A stretch of DNA of 6,874 bases from an uncultured Candidatus Melainabacteria bacterium (GTDB lineage Bacteria; Cyanobacteriota; Vampirovibrionia; Gastranaerophilales; Gastranaerophilaceae): contig CAKUTL010000066.1 in the NCBI GenBank assembly GCA_934692295.1, positions 1 to 6,874 on the forward strand, read 5' to 3'. The notes under the pieces were generated by a model, which did no database searches, was not told the DNA's origin, and saw only the letters and a program-made list of their open reading frames with translations. Each line of letters begins with the position of its first letter. Position 1 is the first letter of the stretch. The translations under genes and the position numbers were made by a program. This document shows positions 1-4,212 of this stretch, piece by piece.

Positions 1-33
1 AGTAAACCAATAAAGGAATCTTTTTATGAATAA
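1..33 (+). CDS. Possible C-terminal tail of a gene entering from the left
   Basis: Frame 1 is open from the first base of the window and reads SKPIKESFYE before a TAA at 31-33. It could be the last ten codons of an upstream gene. Another forward frame closes at 3-5, so an upstream gene could instead end there. Ten codons are too few to recognise anything. If this tail is real, its last codons overlap the start of the small reading frame at 26. Confidence 0.25.
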   Translation, partial: SKPIKESFYE

Positions 34-76
34 TCAAAACCGACGTAGCAGAAGATGTTTGAAAGGCTTGTTTTAA
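26..76 (+). CDS. Tiny reading frame, 16 residues, basic (candidate small protein or leader peptide)
   Basis: The ATG at 26 is preceded by AAAGGA at 12-17, which leaves 8 bases to the start and is a normal ribosome-binding geometry. The product is MNNQNRRSRRCLKGLF: five arginine/lysine residues within codons 6-13, one cysteine and a hydrophobic end. The stop at 74-76 lies 36 bases before the strong terminator at 113-151, so this would be the last reading frame of an incoming transcript. It uses the codons CGA and CGT for the first arginine pair, whereas the long genes here mostly use AGA. No known family is recognised. It could be a translationally coupled small protein or a chance frame. Confidence 0.3.
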   Translation: MNNQNRRSRRCLKGLF

Positions 77-112
77 TAACGAGGCATCAATTCTGCGTTG
101 GTACAATCTTTT

Positions 113-151
113 AAAACAAGACCTTGAATATTGTTCGAGGTCTTGTTTTTT
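113..151 (+). terminator. Strong intrinsic terminator
   Basis: The arms at 113-127 and 135-149 pair over 15 positions with one T-G wobble, leaving a 7-base loop (128-134). The right arm runs into six T residues at 146-151. The A-rich 5' flank and T-rich 3' flank could also let it work on the minus strand. It ends whatever transcript enters from the left and separates it from the 433-residue protein gene. Confidence 0.85.
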
Positions 152-206
152 GTAACAAAAGGTAAAAATAAATTGTAAAAAGAGCAATTATTCTGGTTTA
201 GAAAAG

Positions 207-234
207 TTAGAAATAAAGTGAAGGTAGATATAAT
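207..234 (+). promoter_or_regulatory. Candidate promoter for the 433-residue protein gene
   Basis: TTAGAA at 207-212 and a perfect TATAAT at 229-234 are separated by 16 bases. Transcription would begin near 241 and give a leader of about 129 bases before the ATG at 370. The TATAAT overlaps the ATG at 233, so if this promoter is used, the small reading frame at 233-319 is not translated from the same transcript. The two readings compete. Confidence 0.4.
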
Positions 235-319
235 GAAAAATAGAAATATCCGACGAAACTCAACAATAAAAGCGAATGCTCCAATCGTGAAATTGATGAA
301 TTTAATTTGGGGCTTGTAA
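233..319 (+). CDS. Candidate small protein, 28 residues, basic then hydrophobic
   Basis: The ATG at 233 follows AAGGT at 221-225, with a good 7-8 base gap. The frame runs 28 codons to TAA at 317-319. The product starts MKNRNIRRNSTIK and ends in the hydrophobic VKLMNLIWGL, giving a cationic head and a short amphipathic or membrane-seeking tail. Its first residues resemble those of the 16-residue frame at 26-76 (M-[NK]-N-[QR]-N, optional I, then R-R encoded by CGA-CGx). No family is recognised. Against it: it is short, and its ATG overlaps a perfect -10 hexamer. Confidence 0.3.
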   Translation: MKNRNIRRNSTIKANAPIVKLMNLIWGL

Positions 320-349
320 TACACAAGTTGAGGCGGGGATTTTTGTCCC
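313..349 (+). other. Two small hairpins in the leader of the 433-residue protein gene
   Basis: CTTGT (313-317) pairs with ACAAG (323-327) around a 5-base loop. GGGA (336-339) pairs with TCCC (346-349) around a 6-base T-rich loop, just before the ribosome-binding sequence AAAGGAAG at 353-360. Both are short, and no riboswitch class is recognised. The second could modulate access to the ribosome site. Confidence 0.25.
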
Positions 350-369
350 TGTAAAGGAAGAAAATAAAA

Positions 370-1671
370 ATGATACCAAATATAACAGCAAGTACAGTAT
401 ATTCCACACTAGGAAATAATAGTTCTCTAATCCCACTAGCTATCAAAGACGTAGCTAACAGTTGCGGTTTAACAGCAGCTTCTTATATTGCAGGGGACAC
501 AGTAGAGGGTAAAGATAGATTTATTGATGAATTCGGGACTCAAGCTATTTGGCTTGGAGGAATTCCAACATACAAATTTCTTTTGGATAAGCTAATGTTT
601 AAACCAGCAAAACTTGATCCAAATGTTGACGTTAGATTATTTAAAAATCCAGAAATTTTAAAAGCTGCAAAAGAATTTGCACCAACTAAAGCTATAAAAG
701 AAAGCATTGAATACGCTACATCTCACCAAAAATTAGCTAAAAGTTTAAGCATTGCGAAATTTGCAGCATCAACACTTTTGACAACTTTAACATACTTTGG
801 TTTAACAAAATTTAGACACCAATATACAGAAAATCAAATTAAAAAAGATTACCTTGCAAAACACCCACAAACGCAAGACACCTTCACAGGACAAACAAAC
901 AAAAAAGAAGATACTAAAAATCCAGCTAAAGTATCATTCACTGGAGGAGTTCAAGACTTTATATTCGACCCTGTAAAAAATCTTATGATTGTTGATGCTT
1001 CAATTACAGGCGAAAGACTTACTCACGCAAGAAACCCACAAGACTTCTTTGGATACGTAATCAAAGAAGGTAGCTTCTGGGCATTTATGTATTTTGCAGG
1101 ACCAATGATATCTAAAGCATTAGAAAAACACGCTGACAAAAAAGGAAAATCAATTGACCTAGATGCAAGAGTAATCTTTAATGACAAATTAAAAGAATCA
1201 TTTAAAAATGGAACACTAAAACAACATCTTGCAGAATTTAAAGCAGCAGATGTTTCAGATGCAGACATTTACAAATTTGCAGTAAAACCAGAAAACAAAA
1301 ACATCGTTATTGATTTTGCTAAAGATTCTGACGTTATTCAAATGCTAAAAGAAGATAAATTATTCTTTGCGAAAAAGACCGATAAAGTTGATACTAGAAA
1401 ATATATCGACTTAGGAGATTTAAGAGGTGTTAGCAACAAATTAGAAAAACTTCTTAACCAATACGAAAAATCTGGAGAATCTTTAGATGAATTCTTTAAA
1501 TCAGTAAGAAACTTCAAGAAAACTGCGGTATTGAAAAACATGAGTGCTTGCATTGGAGCTTTAGGAATTTTAGCACCTGCTATTATGCTAGCTGTTAGAC
1601 ATTTTAGCCCTGAATATCAAGTTAAAAAAGACATTGAAGAAAAGTTAGCTAAAGAAAATGCAGTAGCCTAA
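370..1671 (+). CDS. Conserved-looking hypothetical protein, 433 residues, with hydrophobic segments and F-T-G motifs
   Basis: I do not recognise this protein. The ATG at 370 is well placed after AAAGGAAG (353-360, gap 9). There is no classical signal peptide: the first 40 residues are mildly hydrophobic and small-residue rich. Hydrophobic stretches occur at about residues 126-146, 236-252 and 390-410, and could be membrane or buried helices. Between them lie lysine-rich helical regions (about 255-390). Two F-T-G tripeptides occur at 172-174 (within DTFTGQ) and 190-192 (within VSFTGGVQDFIFDP), the second opening what looks like the best-structured block. The C-terminus is charged (KKDIEEKLAKENAVA). 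No terminator follows, and the perR promoter begins 3 bases after its stop, so some read-through into perR is possible. The F-T-G pattern seems lineage-typical to me, but that is an impression. Function unknown; a membrane-associated or surface role is only a guess. Confidence 0.85.
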   Translation: MIPNITASTVYSTLGNNSSLIPLAIKDVANSCGLTAASYIAGDTVEGKDRFIDEFGTQAIWLGGIPTYKFLLDKLMFKPAKLDPNVDVRLFKNPEILKAAKEFAPTKAIKESIEYATSHQKLAKSLSIAKFAASTLLTTLTYFGLTKFRHQYTENQIKKDYLAKHPQTQDTFTGQTNKKEDTKNPAKVSFTGGVQDFIFDPVKNLMIVDASITGERLTHARNPQDFFGYVIKEGSFWAFMYFAGPMISKALEKHADKKGKSIDLDARVIFNDKLKESFKNGTLKQHLAEFKAADVSDADIYKFAVKPENKNIVIDFAKDSDVIQMLKEDKLFFAKKTDKVDTRKYIDLGDLRGVSNKLEKLLNQYEKSGESLDEFFKSVRNFKKTAVLKNMSACIGALGILAPAIMLAVRHFSPEYQVKKDIEEKLAKENAVA

Positions 1672-1674
1672 CCA

Positions 1675-1703
1675 TTGACAAAAATTAAAATACCAAGTAA
1701 AAT
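1675..1703 (+). promoter_or_regulatory. Promoter of the perR-rubredoxin operon
   Basis: A perfect TTGACA (1675-1680) and TAAAAT (1698-1703, five of six consensus bases) are spaced 17 bases apart. Transcription should start near 1710, giving a leader of about 20 bases that contains AGGTGA (1722-1727) ahead of the ATG at 1731. This is among the clearest housekeeping-type promoters in the window. Confidence 0.75.
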
Positions 1704-1717
1704 GATAATAGTTATCA
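1703..1717 (+). promoter_or_regulatory. Fur/PerR-type operator over the transcription start
   Basis: TGATAATAGTTATCA is a 7-1-7 inverted repeat that matches the known Fur-box form TGATAATnATTATCA at all but one defined position. The outer six bases of each arm (TGATAA / TTATCA) are perfectly complementary. It shares its first base with the -10 hexamer and covers the predicted start site, so a bound repressor would block initiation. The gene directly downstream encodes a Fur-family protein, so autoregulation is the natural inference. Confidence 0.75.
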
Positions 1718-1730
1718 GTTTAGGTGATTT

Positions 1731-2120
1731 ATGAATTATTCCAAACAAAGAGAAAAAATACTTGATGTTTTAACTCAAAATGCTGTCCATCCGACAGCAG
1801 AAACTCTTTTGGAATTTCTAAAAAAAGAAAATTCTAATGTTGGAATAACAACTTTATACCGAAACTTAAATCAACTAGCAGAAGCAGGATTGATAAAGAA
1901 AATTGATGGCTTAGAACCTTCAGCTCACTTTGACCACAATACTTTTGAGCATTATCATTTTATTTGTGAAGAATGCAAAAGAGTTTTTGATGTCCCAGCT
2001 GGAGTAGCCCCAAACTTGGTAAAAAATACCCAAGAAGCTATGGGCTTTGAAGTGAAAAGTCATGATATAGTATTTCATGGTATATGTAGTGACTGTAAAA
2101 AGAGAAAGGAAAATGTTTAA
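1731..2120 (+). CDS. perR: Fur-family metalloregulator, PerR type (peroxide-responsive repressor)
   Basis: This 129-residue protein has the full Fur-family plan. A winged helix spans residues 1-65 (HPTAETLL near 20-27; the recognition region GITTLYRNLNQL at 38-49), followed by a dimerisation/metal domain. Aligned by eye to B. subtilis PerR, the regulatory-site ligands are His20 (PerR H37), Asp68 (D85), His74 (H91), His76 (H93) and Asp87 (D104). The structural zinc site is Cys79/Cys82 and Cys119/Cys122. The Asp at position 87, five residues after the second cysteine, is the residue usually taken to separate PerR from Fur, which has Glu there. In PerR, iron-catalysed oxidation of the histidines releases DNA, so the protein would de-repress itself and the adjacent rubredoxin on peroxide exposure. 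The N-terminus is shorter than in B. subtilis PerR. Family is certain; PerR rather than Fur is likely. Confidence 0.88.
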   Translation: MNYSKQREKILDVLTQNAVHPTAETLLEFLKKENSNVGITTLYRNLNQLAEAGLIKKIDGLEPSAHFDHNTFEHYHFICEECKRVFDVPAGVAPNLVKNTQEAMGFEVKSHDIVFHGICSDCKKRKENV

Positions 2121-2122
2121 TT

Positions 2123-2263
2123 ATGGAAAAATGGGTTTGTACAGTATGTGGTTATGTTTATGATCCAGCAGAAAATGACGGCGTAAAATTCGAAGATTTA
2201 CCAGATGACTACGTTTGTCCTCTATGCTCTGTTGGTAAAGACCAATTCGTAAAAGAAGACTAA
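2123..2263 (+). CDS. Rubredoxin, short form (46 residues)
   Basis: The sequence starts MEKWVCTVCGYVYDPAE and has the two rubredoxin knuckles C6-x2-C9-G and C32-P-L-C35, which hold one iron in an FeS4 centre. The FEDLPDDYVCPLC block and GKDQF ending are classic. It is about 7 residues shorter than the common 52-54 residue rubredoxins, with the deletion between the knuckles, as in the known 45-residue Desulfovibrio desulfuricans rubredoxin. It is a cytoplasmic one-electron carrier, typically feeding rubrerythrin or superoxide reductase in anaerobes; neither partner is visible here. It starts 2 bases after the perR stop. AAAGGA at 2105-2110 is 12 bases from the ATG, a little far, so translational coupling to perR is likely. 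Joint control by the 1703-1717 box is inferred. Confidence 0.93.
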   Translation: MEKWVCTVCGYVYDPAENDGVKFEDLPDDYVCPLCSVGKDQFVKED

Positions 2264-2287
2264 TTATAAATATAACAAGAGATAAAC

Positions 2288-2329
2288 TAGCGGATTTGAA
2301 TTTTAAAAATTCATCTCCGCTAATTTTTT
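2288..2329 (+). terminator. Intrinsic terminator of the perR-rubredoxin operon
   Basis: TAGCGGA (2288-2294) pairs perfectly with TCCGCTA (2316-2322). Inside, after a 2-by-2 mismatch, an AT-rich stem (TGAATTTT against AAAATTCA, about 2297-2313) continues the hairpin. Six T residues follow at 2324-2329. It lies 24 bases after the rubredoxin stop. The -10 of the next gene lies immediately after the T run. Confidence 0.85.
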
Positions 2330-2333
2330 GCAA

Positions 2334-2339
2334 TATAAT
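2334..2339 (+). promoter_or_regulatory. TATAAT -10 box placing the transcript start on the ATG at 2346 (leaderless gene)
   Basis: A perfect TATAAT is followed by 6 bases and then the ATG at 2346, exactly where transcription would be expected to begin. No purine-rich ribosome-binding sequence lies upstream of the start. The -35 region would fall in the terminator's right arm (about 2310-2316), where only a weak TTCATC-like match exists. The layout fits a leaderless mRNA. Confidence 0.45.
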
Positions 2340-2345
2340 ATACCT

Positions 2346-3170
2346 ATGGGATTGAGAGAAAAAGAATTAATCAAATATTTCAAAAGTTTAGGAATTGAAG
2401 TTCACACATCAACAAAAGCTCGTGGACATCAAGGCTTTTATATGAAAAATCGTATTGATATATCTAAAAATATTCCAGAATGTAGAATCATCCCAACCCT
2501 TTTGCACGAATTTTCTCATTATATTCATTCTAAATTGGAACCCCAAATGATTAGAACTGGTGGAAGTTTAGAAGTTCTATTCGATTCAAAAAACACAGAT
2601 ATATACAAAGAAGAACTATTAGAAATAACATTATTTGTTGATAAAAATTCAAAATGTGAAAGACTTGAACATCACAAAAAAATAGTTAAAGACAAAATAT
2701 TAGAACAAGAAAGAATAATAAAAAAAACTTATCCAAAATTTCAACGCTCAAAAAAATTTAAAGAATTTGATAACTATATAAAAAAATCAAATGCAAAATA
2801 TCTGTTAAAATATGACAGAGTAAAACTAGTTACAGGAATGTTTTTCAAAAAATGCGAAATCTATTCTATTGAAAATATTGAAAAGGATTTTTGCGACATG
2901 CCAGAAGCATTTACGGCTTATATCAGATTGAATTCTTGGAGAAAAAAACAATCCAGAATTTCTGCTAAAATCAATAAACTAAAAAAATATTACCAAAAAC
3001 CAACAGAACTATTTGCAAGATTAGTAGAGGGGCTATACCTAAACCCGCAAAGAATTCAAATTATAGCCCCTAATACGTGTAAAAGATTTTATGAATTACT
3101 TAATTCCGGATATTACAAAGAATTACGCAACTTGTCCGGATATTTATCCCCCAATCATTTTAGTAATTAA
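2346..3170 (+). CDS. Putative zincin-like metalloprotease (HExxH), 274 residues
   Basis: Residues 51-61 read TLLHEFSHYIH, a clear HExxH zinc-protease helix (His54, Glu55, His58). The segment before it (RGHQGFYMKNRIDISKNIP, 26-44) has the look of the beta strand that precedes this helix in IrrE/ImmA-like and related peptidases. A second motif, KPTELFARLVEGLYLNP at 218-234, resembles the ELFAR-type helix that supplies the third, glutamate ligand (here Glu221) in peptidase domains of phage and conjugative polyvalent proteins. That comparison is from memory. Between them lies an unusually long, lysine-rich, mostly helical stretch (about 100-215). There is no signal peptide or membrane segment, so it is likely cytoplasmic. 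A TTG at 2328 would add six residues but lies in the terminator T run; the ATG at 2346 is preferred. Substrate unknown. The 3' end overlaps the convergent zinc-ribbon gene by 27 bases. Confidence 0.75.
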   Translation: MGLREKELIKYFKSLGIEVHTSTKARGHQGFYMKNRIDISKNIPECRIIPTLLHEFSHYIHSKLEPQMIRTGGSLEVLFDSKNTDIYKEELLEITLFVDKNSKCERLEHHKKIVKDKILEQERIIKKTYPKFQRSKKFKEFDNYIKKSNAKYLLKYDRVKLVTGMFFKKCEIYSIENIEKDFCDMPEAFTAYIRLNSWRKKQSRISAKINKLKKYYQKPTELFARLVEGLYLNPQRIQIIAPNTCKRFYELLNSGYYKELRNLSGYLSPNHFSN

Positions 3171-3659
3171 AGCACGTAACAAAGATCTATCAGATTTGAT
3201 TTCTGCATATCTTCTATCTTGTTCTGCCAATTCACGACCTACTGTTCTATATACTTCTTTAAGCACATCCTCACTTCTATCTTCCTCTGTATCATATTCA
3301 GCTCTGATTTTAACCAACTCATCTCTATCTAAGAATTTTCCTCCGCAAGCATAACATTCATCAACTTCAATATCATTGTGAATACTTGAATGATTTTTAA
3401 CCATTTTTTGCCCGCAGCTTGGACATATTCTTACTGCATTTTCCGAAACATTGATAAAGTTTTTTCCTTCAACTTGCTCTAAAATTTTAGAAATATCTTC
3501 GTCTTTCTCATCAAATTTTTCTAACTCTCTATTGTCAAAGAAAATTCCACCACAACCTTGTGTACAAATATCAAGATTTATGCCTTCATTAGGAATAAAA
3601 ACTTTTTCCATTTCCTTGCCACAAGCAGGACATTTAATAGTCTGTAAAGTATCAGCCAT
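3144..3659 (-). CDS. Tandem zinc-ribbon protein (TFIIB-type zinc fingers), 171 residues
   Basis: There are two copies of a TFIIB-like zinc-ribbon fold. The first is at about residues 8-50 with C10-x2-C13 and C32-x3-C36, followed by GGIFFDNRELEKF. The second is at 77-117 with C79-x2-C82 and C102-x2-C105, followed by GGKFLDRDELVKI. Each binds one zinc in this family. The C-x3-C spacing of the first copy differs from the second. Residues 118-171 form a charged helical tail (TEEDRSEDVLKEVYRTVGREL), perhaps a coiled coil or partner-binding helix. No catalytic motif is present; family members are mostly uncharacterised, and nucleic-acid or protein binding is the usual guess. The ATG at 3659 has GAGG upstream with a 6-base gap. 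It lies 76 bases downstream of the XRE regulator on the same strand but has its own candidate promoter. Confidence 0.85.
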   Translation of the reverse strand: MADTLQTIKCPACGKEMEKVFIPNEGINLDICTQGCGGIFFDNRELEKFDEKDEDISKILEQVEGKNFINVSENAVRICPSCGQKMVKNHSSIHNDIEVDECYACGGKFLDRDELVKIRAEYDTEEDRSEDVLKEVYRTVGRELAEQDRRYAEIKSDRSLLRALITKMIGG

Positions 3660-3690
3660 ATTCTACCTCATTTTATTACTCTCACTTTAG

Positions 3691-3699
3691 AATATAGCA
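3691..3699 (-). promoter_or_regulatory. Extended -10 promoter for the zinc-ribbon gene
   Basis: On the minus strand this reads TGCTATATT, an extended -10 (TGn plus TATATT). No good -35 is visible 17 bases upstream, as is common for extended -10 promoters. Initiation near 3684 would leave a leader of about 24 bases containing the GAGG ribosome site. The gene may also be read from the XRE gene upstream, since no terminator lies in the 76-base gap. Confidence 0.4.
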
Positions 3700-3735
3700 T
3701 TTCTCCCGCCAATTACATCATACAGCTACATTATT

Positions 3736-4056
3736 TTATTCCATATAGCCGTCAAAATACTTATAGATATATGGGATTTGGCTATCTTGAACTTTGTTAA
3801 GATTATTTTTAATAATTTCTTTCATCTCTTTAATTGTTACATTCGTTTCAAATTCAAAAAAAGTTTTCAATTTCACATTTAAAACTTTAGCAATTTTTTC
3901 TAATGTAACAAGAGAAGGAAAGCACCTTCCACTTTCTATTCCACTAAGAGAACCTGTTTCAATTCCAATAAGTTCTGACAACTTTTCTTGTGTATAACCA
4001 GCATTTTTTCTTATTTGCTTAATTCGTTTTCCCAGTAATTTTTTATTATTTGTCAA
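3736..4056 (-). CDS. XRE/Cro-CI-type transcriptional regulator, 106 residues
   Basis: Residues 8-68 form a canonical five-helix XRE DNA-binding domain: LGKRIKQIRKNAGYTQEKLSELIG, then the recognition region GSLSGIESGRCFPSLVTLEKIAKVLNV ending in FFEF. Residues 70-106 are a short helical extension (IKEMKEIIKNNL..., ending YKYFDGYME) without a recognisable sensor or peptidase domain, so it is probably a dimerisation tail. The start is a TTG (4056-4054) chosen because GGAGGAG lies 7 bases upstream (4070-4064) and no in-frame ATG precedes the domain. It is divergent from the pilin-like gene, with 156 bases between starts, and upstream of the zinc-ribbon gene on the same strand. It could control itself and the pilin-like gene through the repeated sites at 4087-4152; this is inference. 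It resembles small phage-type or housekeeping regulators, but no phage genes are nearby. Confidence 0.85.
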   Translation of the reverse strand: MTNNKKLLGKRIKQIRKNAGYTQEKLSELIGIETGSLSGIESGRCFPSLVTLEKIAKVLNVKLKTFFEFETNVTIKEMKEIIKNNLNKVQDSQIPYIYKYFDGYME

Positions 4057-4063
4057 AACTTCT

Positions 4064-4070
4064 CTCCTCC
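4064..4070 (-). promoter_or_regulatory. Strong ribosome-binding site that fixes the TTG start of the XRE gene
   Basis: On the minus strand this reads GGAGGAG, an almost full match to the anti-Shine-Dalgarno, with 7 bases before the TTG at 4056. It makes a TTG start believable in the absence of a suitable ATG. Confidence 0.7.
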
Positions 4071-4080
4071 ATCAACTACG

Positions 4081-4086
4081 AATATA
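4081..4086 (-). promoter_or_regulatory. Candidate -10 box of the XRE regulator gene
   Basis: On the minus strand this reads TATATT. Transcription would start near 4074, giving a leader of about 18 bases that includes the ribosome site. The matching -35 position (4104-4109) reads only TTATTT. The AAATATTAA arm at 4087-4095 lies between the two, where a bound repressor would block the promoter. Confidence 0.4.
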
Positions 4087-4120
4087 AAATATTAACGAAC
4101 AAGAAATAAGTTTAATATTT
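4087..4120. repeat. Inverted repeat between divergent promoters, candidate regulator operator
   Basis: AAATATTAA (4087-4095) and its exact reverse complement TTAATATTT (4112-4120) are separated by 16 bases, centre to centre 25 bases. A third near copy, AAATATTTAA (4144-4153), lies in the spacer of the candidate pilin promoter. The interval is AT-rich, so chance is possible. The placement of one copy in each promoter spacer is what makes it a candidate operator for the XRE protein. Confidence 0.35.
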
Positions 4121-4128
4121 ACGTACTA

Positions 4129-4156
4129 TTGACAAAACTGCATAAATATTTAATAC
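4129..4156 (+). promoter_or_regulatory. Candidate promoter of the pilin-like gene
   Basis: A perfect TTGACA (4129-4134) is followed after 16 bases by TAATAC (4151-4156), a weak -10. Initiation near 4163 would give a 50-base leader ending in GAGGA (4202-4206) and the ATG at 4213. A strong -35 with a weak -10 suits a promoter that needs help or is regulated. Confidence 0.45.
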
Positions 4157-4212
4157 TTTGAAATATAAACTAAGAGTTTATCCTGTAGTTTTACAATTAA
4201 TGAGGACTTATT

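Noticed and set aside
73..324. 83-codon hydrophobic frame on the minus strand
   Set aside because: It runs through both arms of the strong terminator at 113-151, has no ribosome site before its start, and its Phe/Leu/Ile-rich product is what AT-rich non-coding DNA gives when read backwards.
2328..2345. TTG at 2328 as start of the metalloprotease, adding six residues
   Set aside because: It lies in the terminator T run with no ribosome site, and the TATAAT box sits inside the added codons. The ATG at 2346 fits better.
3105..3144. Direct repeat TCCGGATATT (3105-3114 and 3135-3144), possible bidirectional hairpin
   Set aside because: The copies are 30 bases apart and in frame, encoding a repeated S-G-Y in the metalloprotease tail. 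The 6-base palindromes could pair, but no T run follows on either strand, so it is better explained as coding sequence.
3091..3690. Plus-strand frames opposite the zinc-ribbon gene
   Set aside because: They are serine/leucine-rich antisense readings of a well-supported minus-strand gene with conserved cysteine motifs, and they lack ribosome sites.
3736..4056. XRE regulator plus metalloprotease as a regulator/ImmA-type toxin-antitoxin or phage immunity module
   Set aside because: The two genes are not adjacent or co-oriented. The zinc-ribbon gene lies between them, the protease has its own promoter, and no toxin or phage gene is visible.
4046..4072. Eight-codon frame from ATG at 4072 (minus strand) overlapping the XRE start
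   Set aside because: It would read MEERSFDK through the ribosome site itself. It is too short and too close to the predicted transcript start to claim, although a leaderless upstream frame cannot be excluded.
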